In this document: one piece after another, positions 29,060 through 36,109 of the stretch
How the letters are laid out: every line of letters starts with the position of its first letter
Position numbering within the stretch: the stretch's first letter is position 1
Assembly (NCBI RefSeq): GCF_001666755.1
Contig: NZ_LZJC01000123.1
Coordinates: forward strand, 62,001-126,000
Direction: 5' to 3'
Length of the DNA stretch: 64,000 bases
Source: Mycobacterium sp. E1214
GTDB taxonomy: Bacteria > Actinomycetota > Actinomycetes > Mycobacteriales > Mycobacteriaceae
The notes under the pieces: generated by a model
Told to the model about the DNA's origin: nothing
Databases searched by the model: none
What the model saw: only the letters and a program-made list of their open reading frames with translations
Made by a program: the position numbers and the translations under genes

Positions 29060-29356
29060 GAAGCGGGCGGCGTCCCGAGCAATTCGGTTCGCCGCCCGCT
29101 AGCACGGAACTCGGTTACCAAGCGTGCATCTCTAGGCTGCGTGGGTGGCCTCGGCGATCTTGCGACATCTCCGGCTGACTGCCCCACCCAAAGGGCTGCC
29201 GACACCGTCCATATTTCGCAATTACGCAGGCCCGCAACACTTCTGCCATTATCGCGGCTATGACTCCGCGTGGGTACCGAGTACCGTGCTGGGCGCCCGG
29301 GTCGGGAGACCGAACCTTCTCTTCCGGATCGACCTTGGCCTCGCCGGGCTTCCGTG
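29060..29356 (-). ncRNA. Ms1 (MTS2823) 6S-like RNA
   Basis: Called from position and form: the 463-base gap between the Rv3661- and Rv3662c-like genes is where M. tuberculosis MTS2823 and M. smegmatis Ms1 lie, in the direction of the Rv3661-like gene, here minus. A promoter-like TTGCTG-N17-TACAAA (29390 to 29362) would start RNA near 29355. A strong 11-bp hairpin closes the gap at 29062-29100, giving about 295 nt, the known size. The segment is not coding. Ms1 binds core RNA polymerase in stationary phase. Ends are approximate. Confidence 0.7.
29062..29100. terminator. Hairpin at Ms1 3' end and after the Fic-like gene
   Basis: AGCGGGCGGCG (29062-29072) pairs with CGCCGCCCGCT (29090-29100), an 11-bp perfect stem with a 17-base loop. 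It can end Ms1 (minus) and the dpp/Fic-like transcript (plus). No T-run. Confidence 0.6.
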
Positions 29357-29361
29357 GTTCC

Positions 29362-29390
29362 TTTGTACTACTAGACCCCAAGCGCAGCAA
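29362..29390 (-). promoter_or_regulatory. Putative Ms1 promoter
   Basis: On the minus strand TTGCTG (29390-29385) and TACAAA (29367-29362) are separated by 17 bases. The -10 lacks the usual final T, so the match is moderate. Confidence 0.35.
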
Positions 29391-29477
29391 GGGCCTGTGT
29401 GTGAAAGTTCCGTTATTGCACACTCATTGCGCGCCCCGCAGCGTTTGCCGGTGGCGAGGGTGGTGCGGCCGGCAGGC

Positions 29478-30335
29478 CTAGAAAGCGAAGCGCCGCAACA
29501 ACGAATACGTCACGGCACCCGCGGCGAGGGCGCTGATGCCCACCGCGGCCGTGGTGGCGATCGCGGCGCCGGACGGCGCCGGGATGCGGTCGCGCAGCGA
29601 CACCGGCCGGGAGAACGACAGCACCGGCCAGTCCCGCTCGACCGCCTCGCGCCGCAAGCCACGGTCGGGATTGACGACGCTGGGATGCCCGACGGCCTCG
29701 AGCATCGGCAGGTCGGTGATCGAGTCGGAGTAGGCGTAGCAGTGCTCCAGCGGGTAGCCCTCGCGGGCGGCCAGCTCGCGGATCGCCTGCACTTTGCCCT
29801 CGCCGTAGCAGTAGAACGCGATCTCGCCGGTGTATCGGCCGTCCTCGACGACCATCCGGGTGGCCATCGCGTGCGTGGCCCCGAGCGCGCGGGCGATCGG
29901 CGCGACGATCTCCTCCCCGGACGCCGACACCACCACGACGTCGCGGCCACACAGCTTGTGGGCGGCGATCAGGTCGGCCGCCTCGGCGAACACCAGTGGG
30001 GTGACGATGTCGTGCAGGGTCTCGGCGACGATCGACTTCACCTGCTCGACGTCCCAGCCCGTGCACATGTTGGTCATGTGCGCGCGCATCCGATCCATTT
30101 GGTCATGATCGGCACCGGAGAGCAGGTAGATGAACTGGGCGTAGCTGGACTTGAGCACGGCGCGGCGATTCAACAGTCCCTGATGGAAAAAAGGTTTGCT
30201 GAACGCAAGGGTGCTGGACTTGGCGATGATCGTCTTGTCCAGGTCGAAGAACGCCGCGGTGCGGGCGCCGGCGGCCGCGTCGTCCGCCAATTGCCGGGCG
30301 GTCGGCGGCTGCGCGGCGGGGTCGGAGACGGTCAC
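29478..30335 (-). CDS. HAD-IB family phosphatase, SerB-like (Rv3661)
   Basis: 285 residues. Motif I FFDLDKTIIAKSS, motif II VVVSASGEEIV and motif IV CYAYSDSITDLPMLEAV define a subfamily IB HAD phosphatase related to phosphoserine phosphatase and to the SerB-like lipid phosphatases. A C-terminal hydrophobic stretch (about 255-277, AAIATTAAVGISALAAGAV) suggests membrane attachment. Flanked by two regulatory RNAs (Ms1 downstream, 6C divergent upstream). Substrate unknown. Confidence 0.87.
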   Translation of the reverse strand: MTVSDPAAQPPTARQLADDAAAGARTAAFFDLDKTIIAKSSTLAFSKPFFHQGLLNRRAVLKSSYAQFIYLLSGADHDQMDRMRAHMTNMCTGWDVEQVKSIVAETLHDIVTPLVFAEAADLIAAHKLCGRDVVVVSASGEEIVAPIARALGATHAMATRMVVEDGRYTGEIAFYCYGEGKVQAIRELAAREGYPLEHCYAYSDSITDLPMLEAVGHPSVVNPDRGLRREAVERDWPVLSFSRPVSLRDRIPAPSGAAIATTAAVGISALAAGAVTYSLLRRFAF

Positions 30336-30463
30336 CGAGCCAGCATAGGTCGGCGGTGGTGTTCAGCTGCGACTTGTGCTGCCGAATCGCCGCCGACGTC
30401 TTCGTGATCGGCCGGGTCAGCGGAGTTTTGGCGGCTCAAGGTCTTTTTTCAGTAAAAGATCTA

Positions 30464-30494
30464 TTGCGTTACTGCCGACTGTCGTGTGTATAGT
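30464..30494 (+). promoter_or_regulatory. Promoter of 6C RNA
   Basis: TATAGT at 30489-30494 is a strong -10; TTGCGT at 30464-30469 is a possible -35 with a long 19-base spacer. The start would fall near 30500-30502, exactly before the first hairpin. Confidence 0.55.
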
Positions 30495-30500
30495 AAGCAT

Positions 30501-30597
30501 TACTCGGCCTGGCCGAGGGTGCATCAGCCCGACCCCCCGGGGCTGATGCACGACGACCCTCGCCTCCTCCCCCCCTGGCGGGGGTCGTCCCCTTTCT
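30501..30597 (+). ncRNA. 6C RNA (B11 family)
   Basis: Two hairpins with C-rich loops, the defining trait of actinobacterial 6C RNA. Hairpin 1: a 12-bp stem 30519-30530/30540-30551 with loop GACCCCCCG (six C). Hairpin 2: GACGACCC (30552-30559) plus CGCC (30561-30564) pair with GGCG and GGGTCGTC (30577-30589); the loop contains seven consecutive C (30569-30575). TTTCT follows as an intrinsic terminator. The position between the Rv3660c and Rv3661 orthologs and the length of about 95 nt match M. tuberculosis B11, which base-pairs with G-rich ribosome-binding regions of target mRNAs. Confidence 0.92.
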
Positions 30598-30704
30598 AGG
30601 GTCGGATTCGCCTCGCTCCGAGGCCCGTGTCCTTCGTTTTCGCCGCCGGATCCGTCGGTCCGCGCGTTGCGGGCCGTCCGCCACGCCCGGGCCGGTCGCG
30701 TCGC

Positions 30705-30713
30705 TTTTATCCA
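30705..30713 (+). promoter_or_regulatory. Single consensus DnaA box (TTATCCACA)
   Basis: A perfect match to the E. coli 9-mer (mycobacterial boxes are usually TTGTCCACA), 72 bases before the ssd start in an otherwise very GC-rich leader. No second box was seen nearby, so this is tentative. Confidence 0.3.
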
Positions 30714-30785
30714 CAGTCGCGTCCTCATCCCCAATTTCGCGTTTGGGACTGGTGTGCCAACCCGGCGGCGCCGCACAGTGGCCGG

Positions 30786-31901
30786 GTGACTGGGACTTCG
30801 GGCGGCGGCGGCGGGGCTTCGGCGGGCGTCTTGGCGGTGTTGGCGGACCCCGAGTTGCGCGACGAGGTGGACCGGGTGGCCGCGGCCGTCGGGGCGCGAG
30901 CGGTGCACGCCGCCGACGCGGCGGCGGTCAACCGGCGGACGTGGGCGGCGGCCCCGGCGGTGGTGTTGGACGAGCGGGCCGCCAGCCGCTGCGGTGAGCT
31001 GGCCCTGTCGCGCCGCCCGCACGTCACCGTCTTGACCGCCGCCGAACCGACGGCCACGACGTGGGCGGCCGCCGTCGCGGTCGGCGCCGAGCGGGTGCTG
31101 CGGGTGCCCGAGCAGGCGACCGACTTGGTCGCGGCGTTCGCGGGCGCCGTCGAAGCCACCCGCGACGACGGGTCCCGCGGCCAGGCGATCGCCGTCCTCG
31201 GCGGCTGCGGCGGGGCGGGCGCTTCGACCCTCGCGGTCGCGTTGGCGCGGGTCGCCCCGGACGCGCTGCTGGTCGACATGGACCCGTGGGGTGGCGGCAT
31301 CGAATTGCTGGTTGGCGCGGAGGCGGTCCCGGGCCTGCGCTGGCCCGACCTGGCCTTGCAAGGCGGCCGGCTGGACTGGTCGGCCGTACGCGAGGCCCTG
31401 CCCCGGCACCGGAATGTGAGCCTTTTGTCCGGCACCCGGCGCGGCTACGAGCTGGACGCCGACCCGGTGCACGCCGTCATCGACGCCGGCCGGCGCGGCG
31501 CTGTCACCGTGGTCTGTGACCTGCCCCGGCGCCTCACCGACGCCACTCGCACGGCTCTGCACGGCGCCGACCTGGTGGTCGTGGTCAGCCGCTGCGACGT
31601 GCGGGCGTGCGCGGCGACCGGGGCGTTGGCGCCCACGGTGGCGACCATCAACCCCAACCTGGGCCTGGTGGTCCGCGGGCCGTCACCCGGCGGACTTCGG
31701 GCGTCCGAGCTCGCCGAGATCACCGGGTTGCCGCTGCTCGCGGCGATCCGGGCGCAGCCGCAGCTGCCGGAACAGGCCGAACGGGGCTCGCTGGCCCTGG
31801 GGCGGCGGTCCGCGCTGGCGACAGCCGCGCGCCAGGTGCTCGCGGTGCTGCCGGGCGGCGGCGCACGGCCGGCGGCACGCCGAAACGGTGCGGCGGCGTG
31901 A
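30786..31901 (+). CDS. ssd: Septum site-determining protein Ssd, CpaE/MinD-like (Rv3660c)
   Basis: 371 residues from GTG at 30786. An N-terminal receiver-like half (about 10-125) is followed by a MinD/ParA-type ATPase domain with a divergent P-loop GGCGGAGASTLAVALA (about 137-152) and LLVDMDPWGGGIELL. CpaE-type proteins position tad pili; M. tuberculosis Ssd inhibits septum formation and triggers dormancy-like changes when overproduced. First gene of the tad locus; its stop overlaps the tadA GTG as GTGA. Confidence 0.88.
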   Translation: MTGTSGGGGGASAGVLAVLADPELRDEVDRVAAAVGARAVHAADAAAVNRRTWAAAPAVVLDERAASRCGELALSRRPHVTVLTAAEPTATTWAAAVAVGAERVLRVPEQATDLVAAFAGAVEATRDDGSRGQAIAVLGGCGGAGASTLAVALARVAPDALLVDMDPWGGGIELLVGAEAVPGLRWPDLALQGGRLDWSAVREALPRHRNVSLLSGTRRGYELDADPVHAVIDAGRRGAVTVVCDLPRRLTDATRTALHGADLVVVVSRCDVRACAATGALAPTVATINPNLGLVVRGPSPGGLRASELAEITGLPLLAAIRAQPQLPEQAERGSLALGRRSALATAARQVLAVLPGGGARPAARRNGAAA

Positions 31902-33073
31902 GCGGGTCGCTGATCGAACGGGTCCGCGAGCGGCTGGCGGCCGAATACGCCGCGCCGGGCTCGGCGCTGCGGCCCCACGCGGTCGCCGCGGCGATCCGCG
32001 CCGAGTCCGGCGGTGTCCTCGGCGACACCGAGGTCCTGGCCAACCTGCGCGTCCTGCAGACGGAGCTGACGGGCGCCGGTGCGCTGGAACCCCTGCTGTG
32101 CGCGCACGGCGCCACGGATGTCCTGGTCACCGCGCCGGACGCGGTCTGGGTGGACGACGGGAACGGCCTGCGGCGCAGCGGCGTTCGGTTTCCGGACGAG
32201 GCGGCGGTGCGGCGGCTGGCGCAGCGGCTCGCGCTGGCCGCCGGGCGCCGCCTGGACGACGCGCAGCCGTGGGTCGACGGCGAGCTGACCGGTGTCGGGC
32301 CCGCGGGTGTGGCGGTGCGGCTGCACGCCGTGCTGCCGCCGGTCGCGGCCGCGGGCACCTGCTTGTCGCTGCGGGTGCTGCGGCCGGCGAGCCAAGACCT
32401 GGCCGCCCTCGCCGCCGCCGGGGCCCTCGCGCCCGCCGCGGCCGCGTGGGTGGCCGACATCGTCGCGTCCCGGGCGGCGTTCCTGGTGTGCGGCGGAACC
32501 GGGGCGGGCAAGACGACGCTGCTGGCCGCAATGCTGGGCGCGGTGTCACCCGCCGAGCGGATCGTCTGCGTGGAGGAGGCCGCCGAGCTGGCGCCGCGGC
32601 ATCCACACCTGGTGAAGCTGGTGGCGCGGTGCGCCAACGTCGAGGGCGTCGGTGAGGTCACCGTGCGCCAACTCGTCCGGCAGGCGTTGCGGATGCGCCC
32701 GGATCGCATCGTGGTCGGCGAGGTGAGGGGCGCCGAGGTGGTCGACCTGCTGGCGGCGCTCAACACGGGCCACGACGGGGGCGCGGGCACCGTGCACGCC
32801 AACAGCCCGGCTGAGGTCCCGGCGCGGCTGGAGGCGCTGGGCGCGGTGGGCGGTCTGGATCGGGCGGCGCTGCACAGCCAGCTCGCCGCGGCCGTCCAGG
32901 TGTTGCTGCACGTGTCGCGCGACCGCTCTGGCCGGCGCCGGCTCACCGAAATCGCCGCCCTGCAGCGGGGCCGCGGCGTGGTCGAGGCGGTCACGGTGTG
33001 GCGGCACGACATCGGCACGACGGACGCCGCGGAGCCGTTGCGACACGCGCTGCGCGCCAGGATGCCTGCGTGA
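31898..33073 (+). CDS. tadA: Tad pilus/secretion ATPase TadA/CpaF-like (Rv3659c)
   Basis: 391 residues from GTG at 31898. A type II/IV secretion ATPase with Walker A CGGTGAGKTTLLAAML (about 200), Asp box VCVEEAAEL, Walker B RIVVGEVRGAEV and the His box GHDGGAGTVHANS. It should energise assembly of the Flp-like pilin encoded downstream. GTGA overlaps link it to ssd before and tadB after. Confidence 0.92.
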   Translation: MSGSLIERVRERLAAEYAAPGSALRPHAVAAAIRAESGGVLGDTEVLANLRVLQTELTGAGALEPLLCAHGATDVLVTAPDAVWVDDGNGLRRSGVRFPDEAAVRRLAQRLALAAGRRLDDAQPWVDGELTGVGPAGVAVRLHAVLPPVAAAGTCLSLRVLRPASQDLAALAAAGALAPAAAAWVADIVASRAAFLVCGGTGAGKTTLLAAMLGAVSPAERIVCVEEAAELAPRHPHLVKLVARCANVEGVGEVTVRQLVRQALRMRPDRIVVGEVRGAEVVDLLAALNTGHDGGAGTVHANSPAEVPARLEALGAVGGLDRAALHSQLAAAVQVLLHVSRDRSGRRRLTEIAALQRGRGVVEAVTVWRHDIGTTDAAEPLRHALRARMPA

Positions 33074-33864
33074 GCGCCGGCGCGCTGATCCTGGCGCTGG
33101 CGCTCGTCGTGCTGCGGCCGTCGCCGCGGCGCCGGCTGCAACCGGGAACGCCGCCGCGGCCCCGGTGGTCACCGGCGGGCACCCGGGCGGCGGGCTGGCT
33201 CGCCGCGGCCGGCGCGTGCGCCGCCCTGGTCGTGCTGCCCGCGCCGATGGTGTGGTGCCTGGCGGTGCTGGGCGGCACCGCCGGCGCGCGGTTTCGCCGC
33301 CGCCGCCGCGCCGCCCGCGCCGTCGCGGAGGGCCGCACCATGGAATCCGCGCTCGACGTGCTCGTCGGTGAGCTGCGGGCCGGATCGCACCCCGTGCGCG
33401 CGTTCGACATCGCCGCCGACGAGAGCGGCGGACCGGTCGGCGCGTCGCTGCGGTCGGTGGCGGCGCGGGCCAGGCTCGGCGCCGACGTCGCGGCGGGCCT
33501 GCGCGCCGTCGCCCGGCGCTCGGCCCTGCCGATGCACTGGGACCGGCTCGCGCTGTGCTGGCGGCTGGCCAGCGAGCACGGCTTGGCCATCGCCACGCTG
33601 ATGCGGGCCGCCCAGCGCGATATCGCCGAGAGACAACGGTTTTCGGCACGCGTGTCCGCCAGCCTCGCCGGGGCGCGCGCGACCGCGGCGATCCTCGCGG
33701 GCCTGCCGCTGCTGGGGGTGCTCCTGGGCCAGCTCGTCGGCGCCCGGCCCCTGGCGTTCCTTCTCGGCGGCCGGGCGGGCGGCTGCCTGCTGGCCGTCGG
33801 GGCGACGCTGGCGTGCGCCGGGCTGTTGTGGTCGGACCGCATCATCGACCGGGTGGTGGCGTGA
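33070..33864 (+). CDS. tadB: Tad inner-membrane platform protein TadB-like (Rv3658c)
   Basis: 264 residues from GTG at 33070 (GTGA overlap with tadA). Two N-terminal and two or three C-terminal membrane helices surround a cytosolic T2SSF domain (ALDVLVGELRAGSHPVRAFD, ALCWRLASEHGLAIATLM). It forms the platform on which TadA acts. The gene ends in GGTGGCGTGA, where tadC would be expected to start. Confidence 0.88.
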   Translation: MSAGALILALALVVLRPSPRRRLQPGTPPRPRWSPAGTRAAGWLAAAGACAALVVLPAPMVWCLAVLGGTAGARFRRRRRAARAVAEGRTMESALDVLVGELRAGSHPVRAFDIAADESGGPVGASLRSVAARARLGADVAAGLRAVARRSALPMHWDRLALCWRLASEHGLAIATLMRAAQRDIAERQRFSARVSASLAGARATAAILAGLPLLGVLLGQLVGARPLAFLLGGRAGGCLLAVGATLACAGLLWSDRIIDRVVA

Positions 33865-33895
33865 ACGCGGCGGCGGCGCTGCTGGCCGCGGCGCT

Positions 33896-34372
33896 GTGTC
33901 TGGCACCCGGCCCGACCCGCTGGCGGTCGCCTCGTGCCTCGACGTGCTGGCCGTGTGCCTGGCGTCGGGCATGGCGGTGTCGAGCGCCGCGGCGGCCGCG
34001 GCACCGTCGGCGCCGCCCCCGCTGGCCCGTGTCCTGCGCCGCGCCGCCGACCTGCTCGCGCTCGGCGCAGACCCGGCCGTCGCGTGGTCGGTTCCGCCGG
34101 AGCTGCCGGCGGCCGACGCGCAGATCGACGCGTTGCTGCGGCTGGCCCGCCGTTCGGCGGCGTCGGGCGCCGCGCTGGCGGGCGGCGTCGCCGACCTGGC
34201 CGACCAGTGCCGCCACGACTCGGCGCACGCCGCCGCCGCGGCCGCCGAACGGGCCGGGGTGCTCATCGCCGGACCGCTCGGGTTGTGCTTTCTGCCGGCG
34301 TTCGTGTGCCTGGGCATCGTGCCGGTGGTGGCCGGGCTGGCCCGAAACGTCCTGCAGTCGGGCCTACTGTGA
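33896..34372 (+). CDS. tadC: TadC-like platform protein with N-terminus in another frame (Rv3657c)
   Basis: 158 residues from the first in-frame GTG at 33896. The body is a clear T2SSF/TadC domain (DPLAVASCLDVLAVCLASGM ... RHDSAHAAAAAAERAGVL) with C-terminal helices. M. tuberculosis Rv3657c is about 190 residues with a hydrophobic N-terminus. Here the expected start, the GTG at 33861 overlapping the tadB stop, opens a different frame encoding the hydrophobic segment NAAAALLAAALCLAPG. A single-base deletion between about 33903 and 33918 would explain this. Could be a frameshift, a sequencing error or a real short form. Confidence 0.6.
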   Translation: MSGTRPDPLAVASCLDVLAVCLASGMAVSSAAAAAAPSAPPPLARVLRRAADLLALGADPAVAWSVPPELPAADAQIDALLRLARRSAASGAALAGGVADLADQCRHDSAHAAAAAAERAGVLIAGPLGLCFLPAFVCLGIVPVVAGLARNVLQSGLL

Positions 34373-34390
34373 AACGAAAGGAACTCCTTG

Positions 34391-34591
34391 ATGCGCAACA
34401 GGTTTCGTGGATTGGCCACACGGCTGGCCGTGCTGGCGGTCGACGAGTCGGGGATGTCGACGGTCGAATACGCTATCGGCACCGTGGCCGCGGCGGCATT
34501 CGGCGCCATCCTCTACACCGTGGTCACCGGCGACTCGATCGTGTCGGCCCTGACCAAGATCATCGGCCGCGCGCTGAGCACCAAGGTCTGA
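34391..34591 (+). CDS. Flp-type pilin-like protein, DUF4244 (Rv3656c)
   Basis: 66 residues from ATG at 34391, with AAAGGA at a good distance upstream. Short basic leader (NRFRGLATRLAVLAVDE), then SGMSTVEYAIGTVAAAAFGA: the Glu at +5 of a Flp prepilin-like hydrophobic helix. This should be the major subunit assembled by TadABC. It partly overlaps the TadE-like gene that follows. Confidence 0.88.
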   Translation: MRNRFRGLATRLAVLAVDESGMSTVEYAIGTVAAAAFGAILYTVVTGDSIVSALTKIIGRALSTKV

Positions 34592-34941
34592 CGGGCAGTG
34601 CCGGTGCCAGCACCGTCGAGGCGGCCCTGGGCATCGCCGCCCTGGTCGTGGTGTTGGTGCTGTGCCTGGCGGGCGTCGCCGCCGTGTCGGCGCAGGTGCG
34701 CTGCGTCGACGCCGCGCGGGAGGCGGCCCGGCTGGCCGGGCGCGGCGACCGAGAGTCCGCGGTGCTCACCGCCCGTCGCCTCGCGCCCGCCGGCGCCCGC
34801 GTCGACGTGCGTCGGGAGGGAGAGTTCGTGGTGGCCACGGTGGTGGCGCGCTCGACGATCCTGCCGGCCTTGGACATTCGGGCCCAGGCCGTGTCGGCGA
34901 TCGAACCCGCGGCCGCGAGCGGCCGGTCCCCGCCGCGGTGA
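34588..34941 (+). CDS. TadE-like pseudopilin with apparent CTG start (Rv3655c)
   Basis: 117 residues if it starts at CTG 34588, which overlaps the pilin stop as CTGA. The protein then reads TGSAGASTVEAALGIAALVV, a Flp/TadE-like cleavage and helix motif. There is no ATG, GTG or TTG in this frame between the pilin body and the membrane helix, so either CTG is used (a GTG would be expected by analogy with the rest of the locus) or the annotated start is wrong. The C-terminal domain VDAAREAARLAGRGD is typical for TadE. Confidence 0.65.
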   Translation: MTGSAGASTVEAALGIAALVVVLVLCLAGVAAVSAQVRCVDAAREAARLAGRGDRESAVLTARRLAPAGARVDVRREGEFVVATVVARSTILPALDIRAQAVSAIEPAAASGRSPPR

Positions 34942-34960
34942 GCGCGGCTCGGCCACGCTG

Positions 34961-35287
34961 GTGGCGGCGTGGCTGGTGGTGGCGCTGTTCGCGGTCGGCG
35001 GCGCCGGCGTGTACCTGGGCACGGCGGTCGTGGCGCGGCACCGGGCCCAGGCGGTCGCCGACCTGGCCGCGGTGGCGGGCGCGGCCCGGCTGCCCGCGGG
35101 CGCGCAGGCGGCCTGCGCCCGGGCGGGCGCGGTGGCGCGCCGGATGCGGGTCGACGATTGCCGCTGCGAGGTGGACGGGCTGGACGTGATCGTCACGGTG
35201 CGGGTGGCCGCCGGCCCGGCCGGCACCGCGCAAGCGGCGGCGCGCGCCGGACCGGTGGCGCCGGCCGAGTGGAGAAGCGGCCGATGA
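34961..35287 (+). CDS. Rv3654c-like TadE-type protein, start displaced
   Basis: The frame ending at 35287 encodes RGERGSATLVAAWLVVALFA, then VVARHRAQAVADLAAVAGAARLPAG, the hallmark of the Rv3654c family of TadE-like proteins. The expected start (GTG at 34938, overlapping the TadE stop) is in another frame; the first in-frame GTG is at 34961, inside the membrane helix. A one-base deletion just after the GTG would explain it. M. tuberculosis Rv3654c has also been described as an effector secreted into macrophages. Confidence 0.55.
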   Translation: MAAWLVVALFAVGGAGVYLGTAVVARHRAQAVADLAAVAGAARLPAGAQAACARAGAVARRMRVDDCRCEVDGLDVIVTVRVAAGPAGTAQAAARAGPVAPAEWRSGR

Positions 35288-35311
35288 GGTCCGCCGCCGG
35301 GGGTTTGCCGG

Positions 35312-35317
35312 TACTCT
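35312..35317 (+). promoter_or_regulatory. -10 element TACTCT before the Lgt-like gene
   Basis: TANNNT-type -10; the expected start at 35324 is the first base of the GTG, so the Lgt-like operon would be leaderless and independent of the tad operon. No clear -35. Confidence 0.4.
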
Positions 35318-35323
35318 TGCCGC

Positions 35324-36109
35324 GTGATCCCGCAGTGGCGGATCGGCCCGCTGGTGTTGCCAGTGCACGGCGTCTTCGTGGGGTTGGGGGTGCTGGTCGC
35401 CGCGGTCGTGTTCGCCGCCGAGGCCCGCCGGCGCGGCGCGGTCAACGAACAGTCCCTGGTGGCGGTCACCGGCGCGCTCGTCGGCGGCGCGATCGGCATG
35501 CGCCTGTCCGGCTGGGCCGAGCACCTCGACGTCCGCGGGAACCCAACGCTGTTGCAGGCGTGGCAGTTCGGGTCGCGCAGCATCCTGGGGGGCCTGCTGG
35601 GCGCCTACGTCGGGGTGTTGACCGCCAAGCGGATCGGCGGCTACACCGGCAAGACCGGCGACCTGTTCGCCCCGGCGGTCGCGCTGGGCATGGCCGTCGG
35701 CCGCATCGGGTGCCACCTCACCGAGGCGCCGGGCCGCCCGACGAGCCTGCCGTGGGGTGTGCACGCCGCCGTGACGACGCCCAAGTGCCCCGGCTGCCTG
35801 ACCGGCGCGGCCATGCACCCGTCGTTCCTCTACGAGATCGCGTTCCAGCTGGCCGCCTTCGCGGCGCTGCTGTGGCTGCGCGGGCGGGTGACCCAACCCG
35901 GCGAGCTTTTCGTCCTCTACATCGCCGGCTACGCGGTGTTCCGGTTCTTCGTCGAGTTCGTGCGGGCCAACGACACGGTGTGGCTGGGCCTGACCCGCCC
36001 GCAATGGTTCCTCCTGCCGTCCCTGGCGCTCATCGCGATCCGGCTGCGCCACGGCTACCGGCGCGGCCACTACGACGCCGTGCTGAACCGGCGGGCGGTC
36101 GCCGCGTGA
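35324..36109 (+). CDS. Prolipoprotein diacylglyceryl transferase (Lgt) family paralog
   Basis: 261 residues from GTG, a polytopic membrane protein of about seven helices. Family signs: GRIG at 126-129, HPSFLYE at 165-171, and FRFFVEFVRANDT (Arg207, Glu211, Arg214) near the C-terminus. In true Lgt the signature is GRIGNFxNxE; here it is GRIGCHLTE, with Cys130 replacing the conserved Asn. A CPGC pair sits at 155-158. It lacks the long C-terminal extension of the mycobacterial housekeeping Lgt. First gene of a three-gene operon with a radical SAM enzyme; a diacylglyceryl or phospholipid-acting role is inferred, not shown. Confidence 0.85.
   Translation: MIPQWRIGPLVLPVHGVFVGLGVLVAAVVFAAEARRRGAVNEQSLVAVTGALVGGAIGMRLSGWAEHLDVRGNPTLLQAWQFGSRSILGGLLGAYVGVLTAKRIGGYTGKTGDLFAPAVALGMAVGRIGCHLTEAPGRPTSLPWGVHAAVTTPKCPGCLTGAAMHPSFLYEIAFQLAAFAALLWLRGRVTQPGELFVLYIAGYAVFRFFVEFVRANDTVWLGLTRPQWFLLPSLALIAIRLRHGYRRGHYDAVLNRRAVAA

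Noticed and set aside
30514..30589. Riboswitch/attenuator controlling the tad operon
   Set aside because: The hairpins match the 6C RNA with its own promoter and terminator; the competing pairing is noted but no ligand aptamer is seen.
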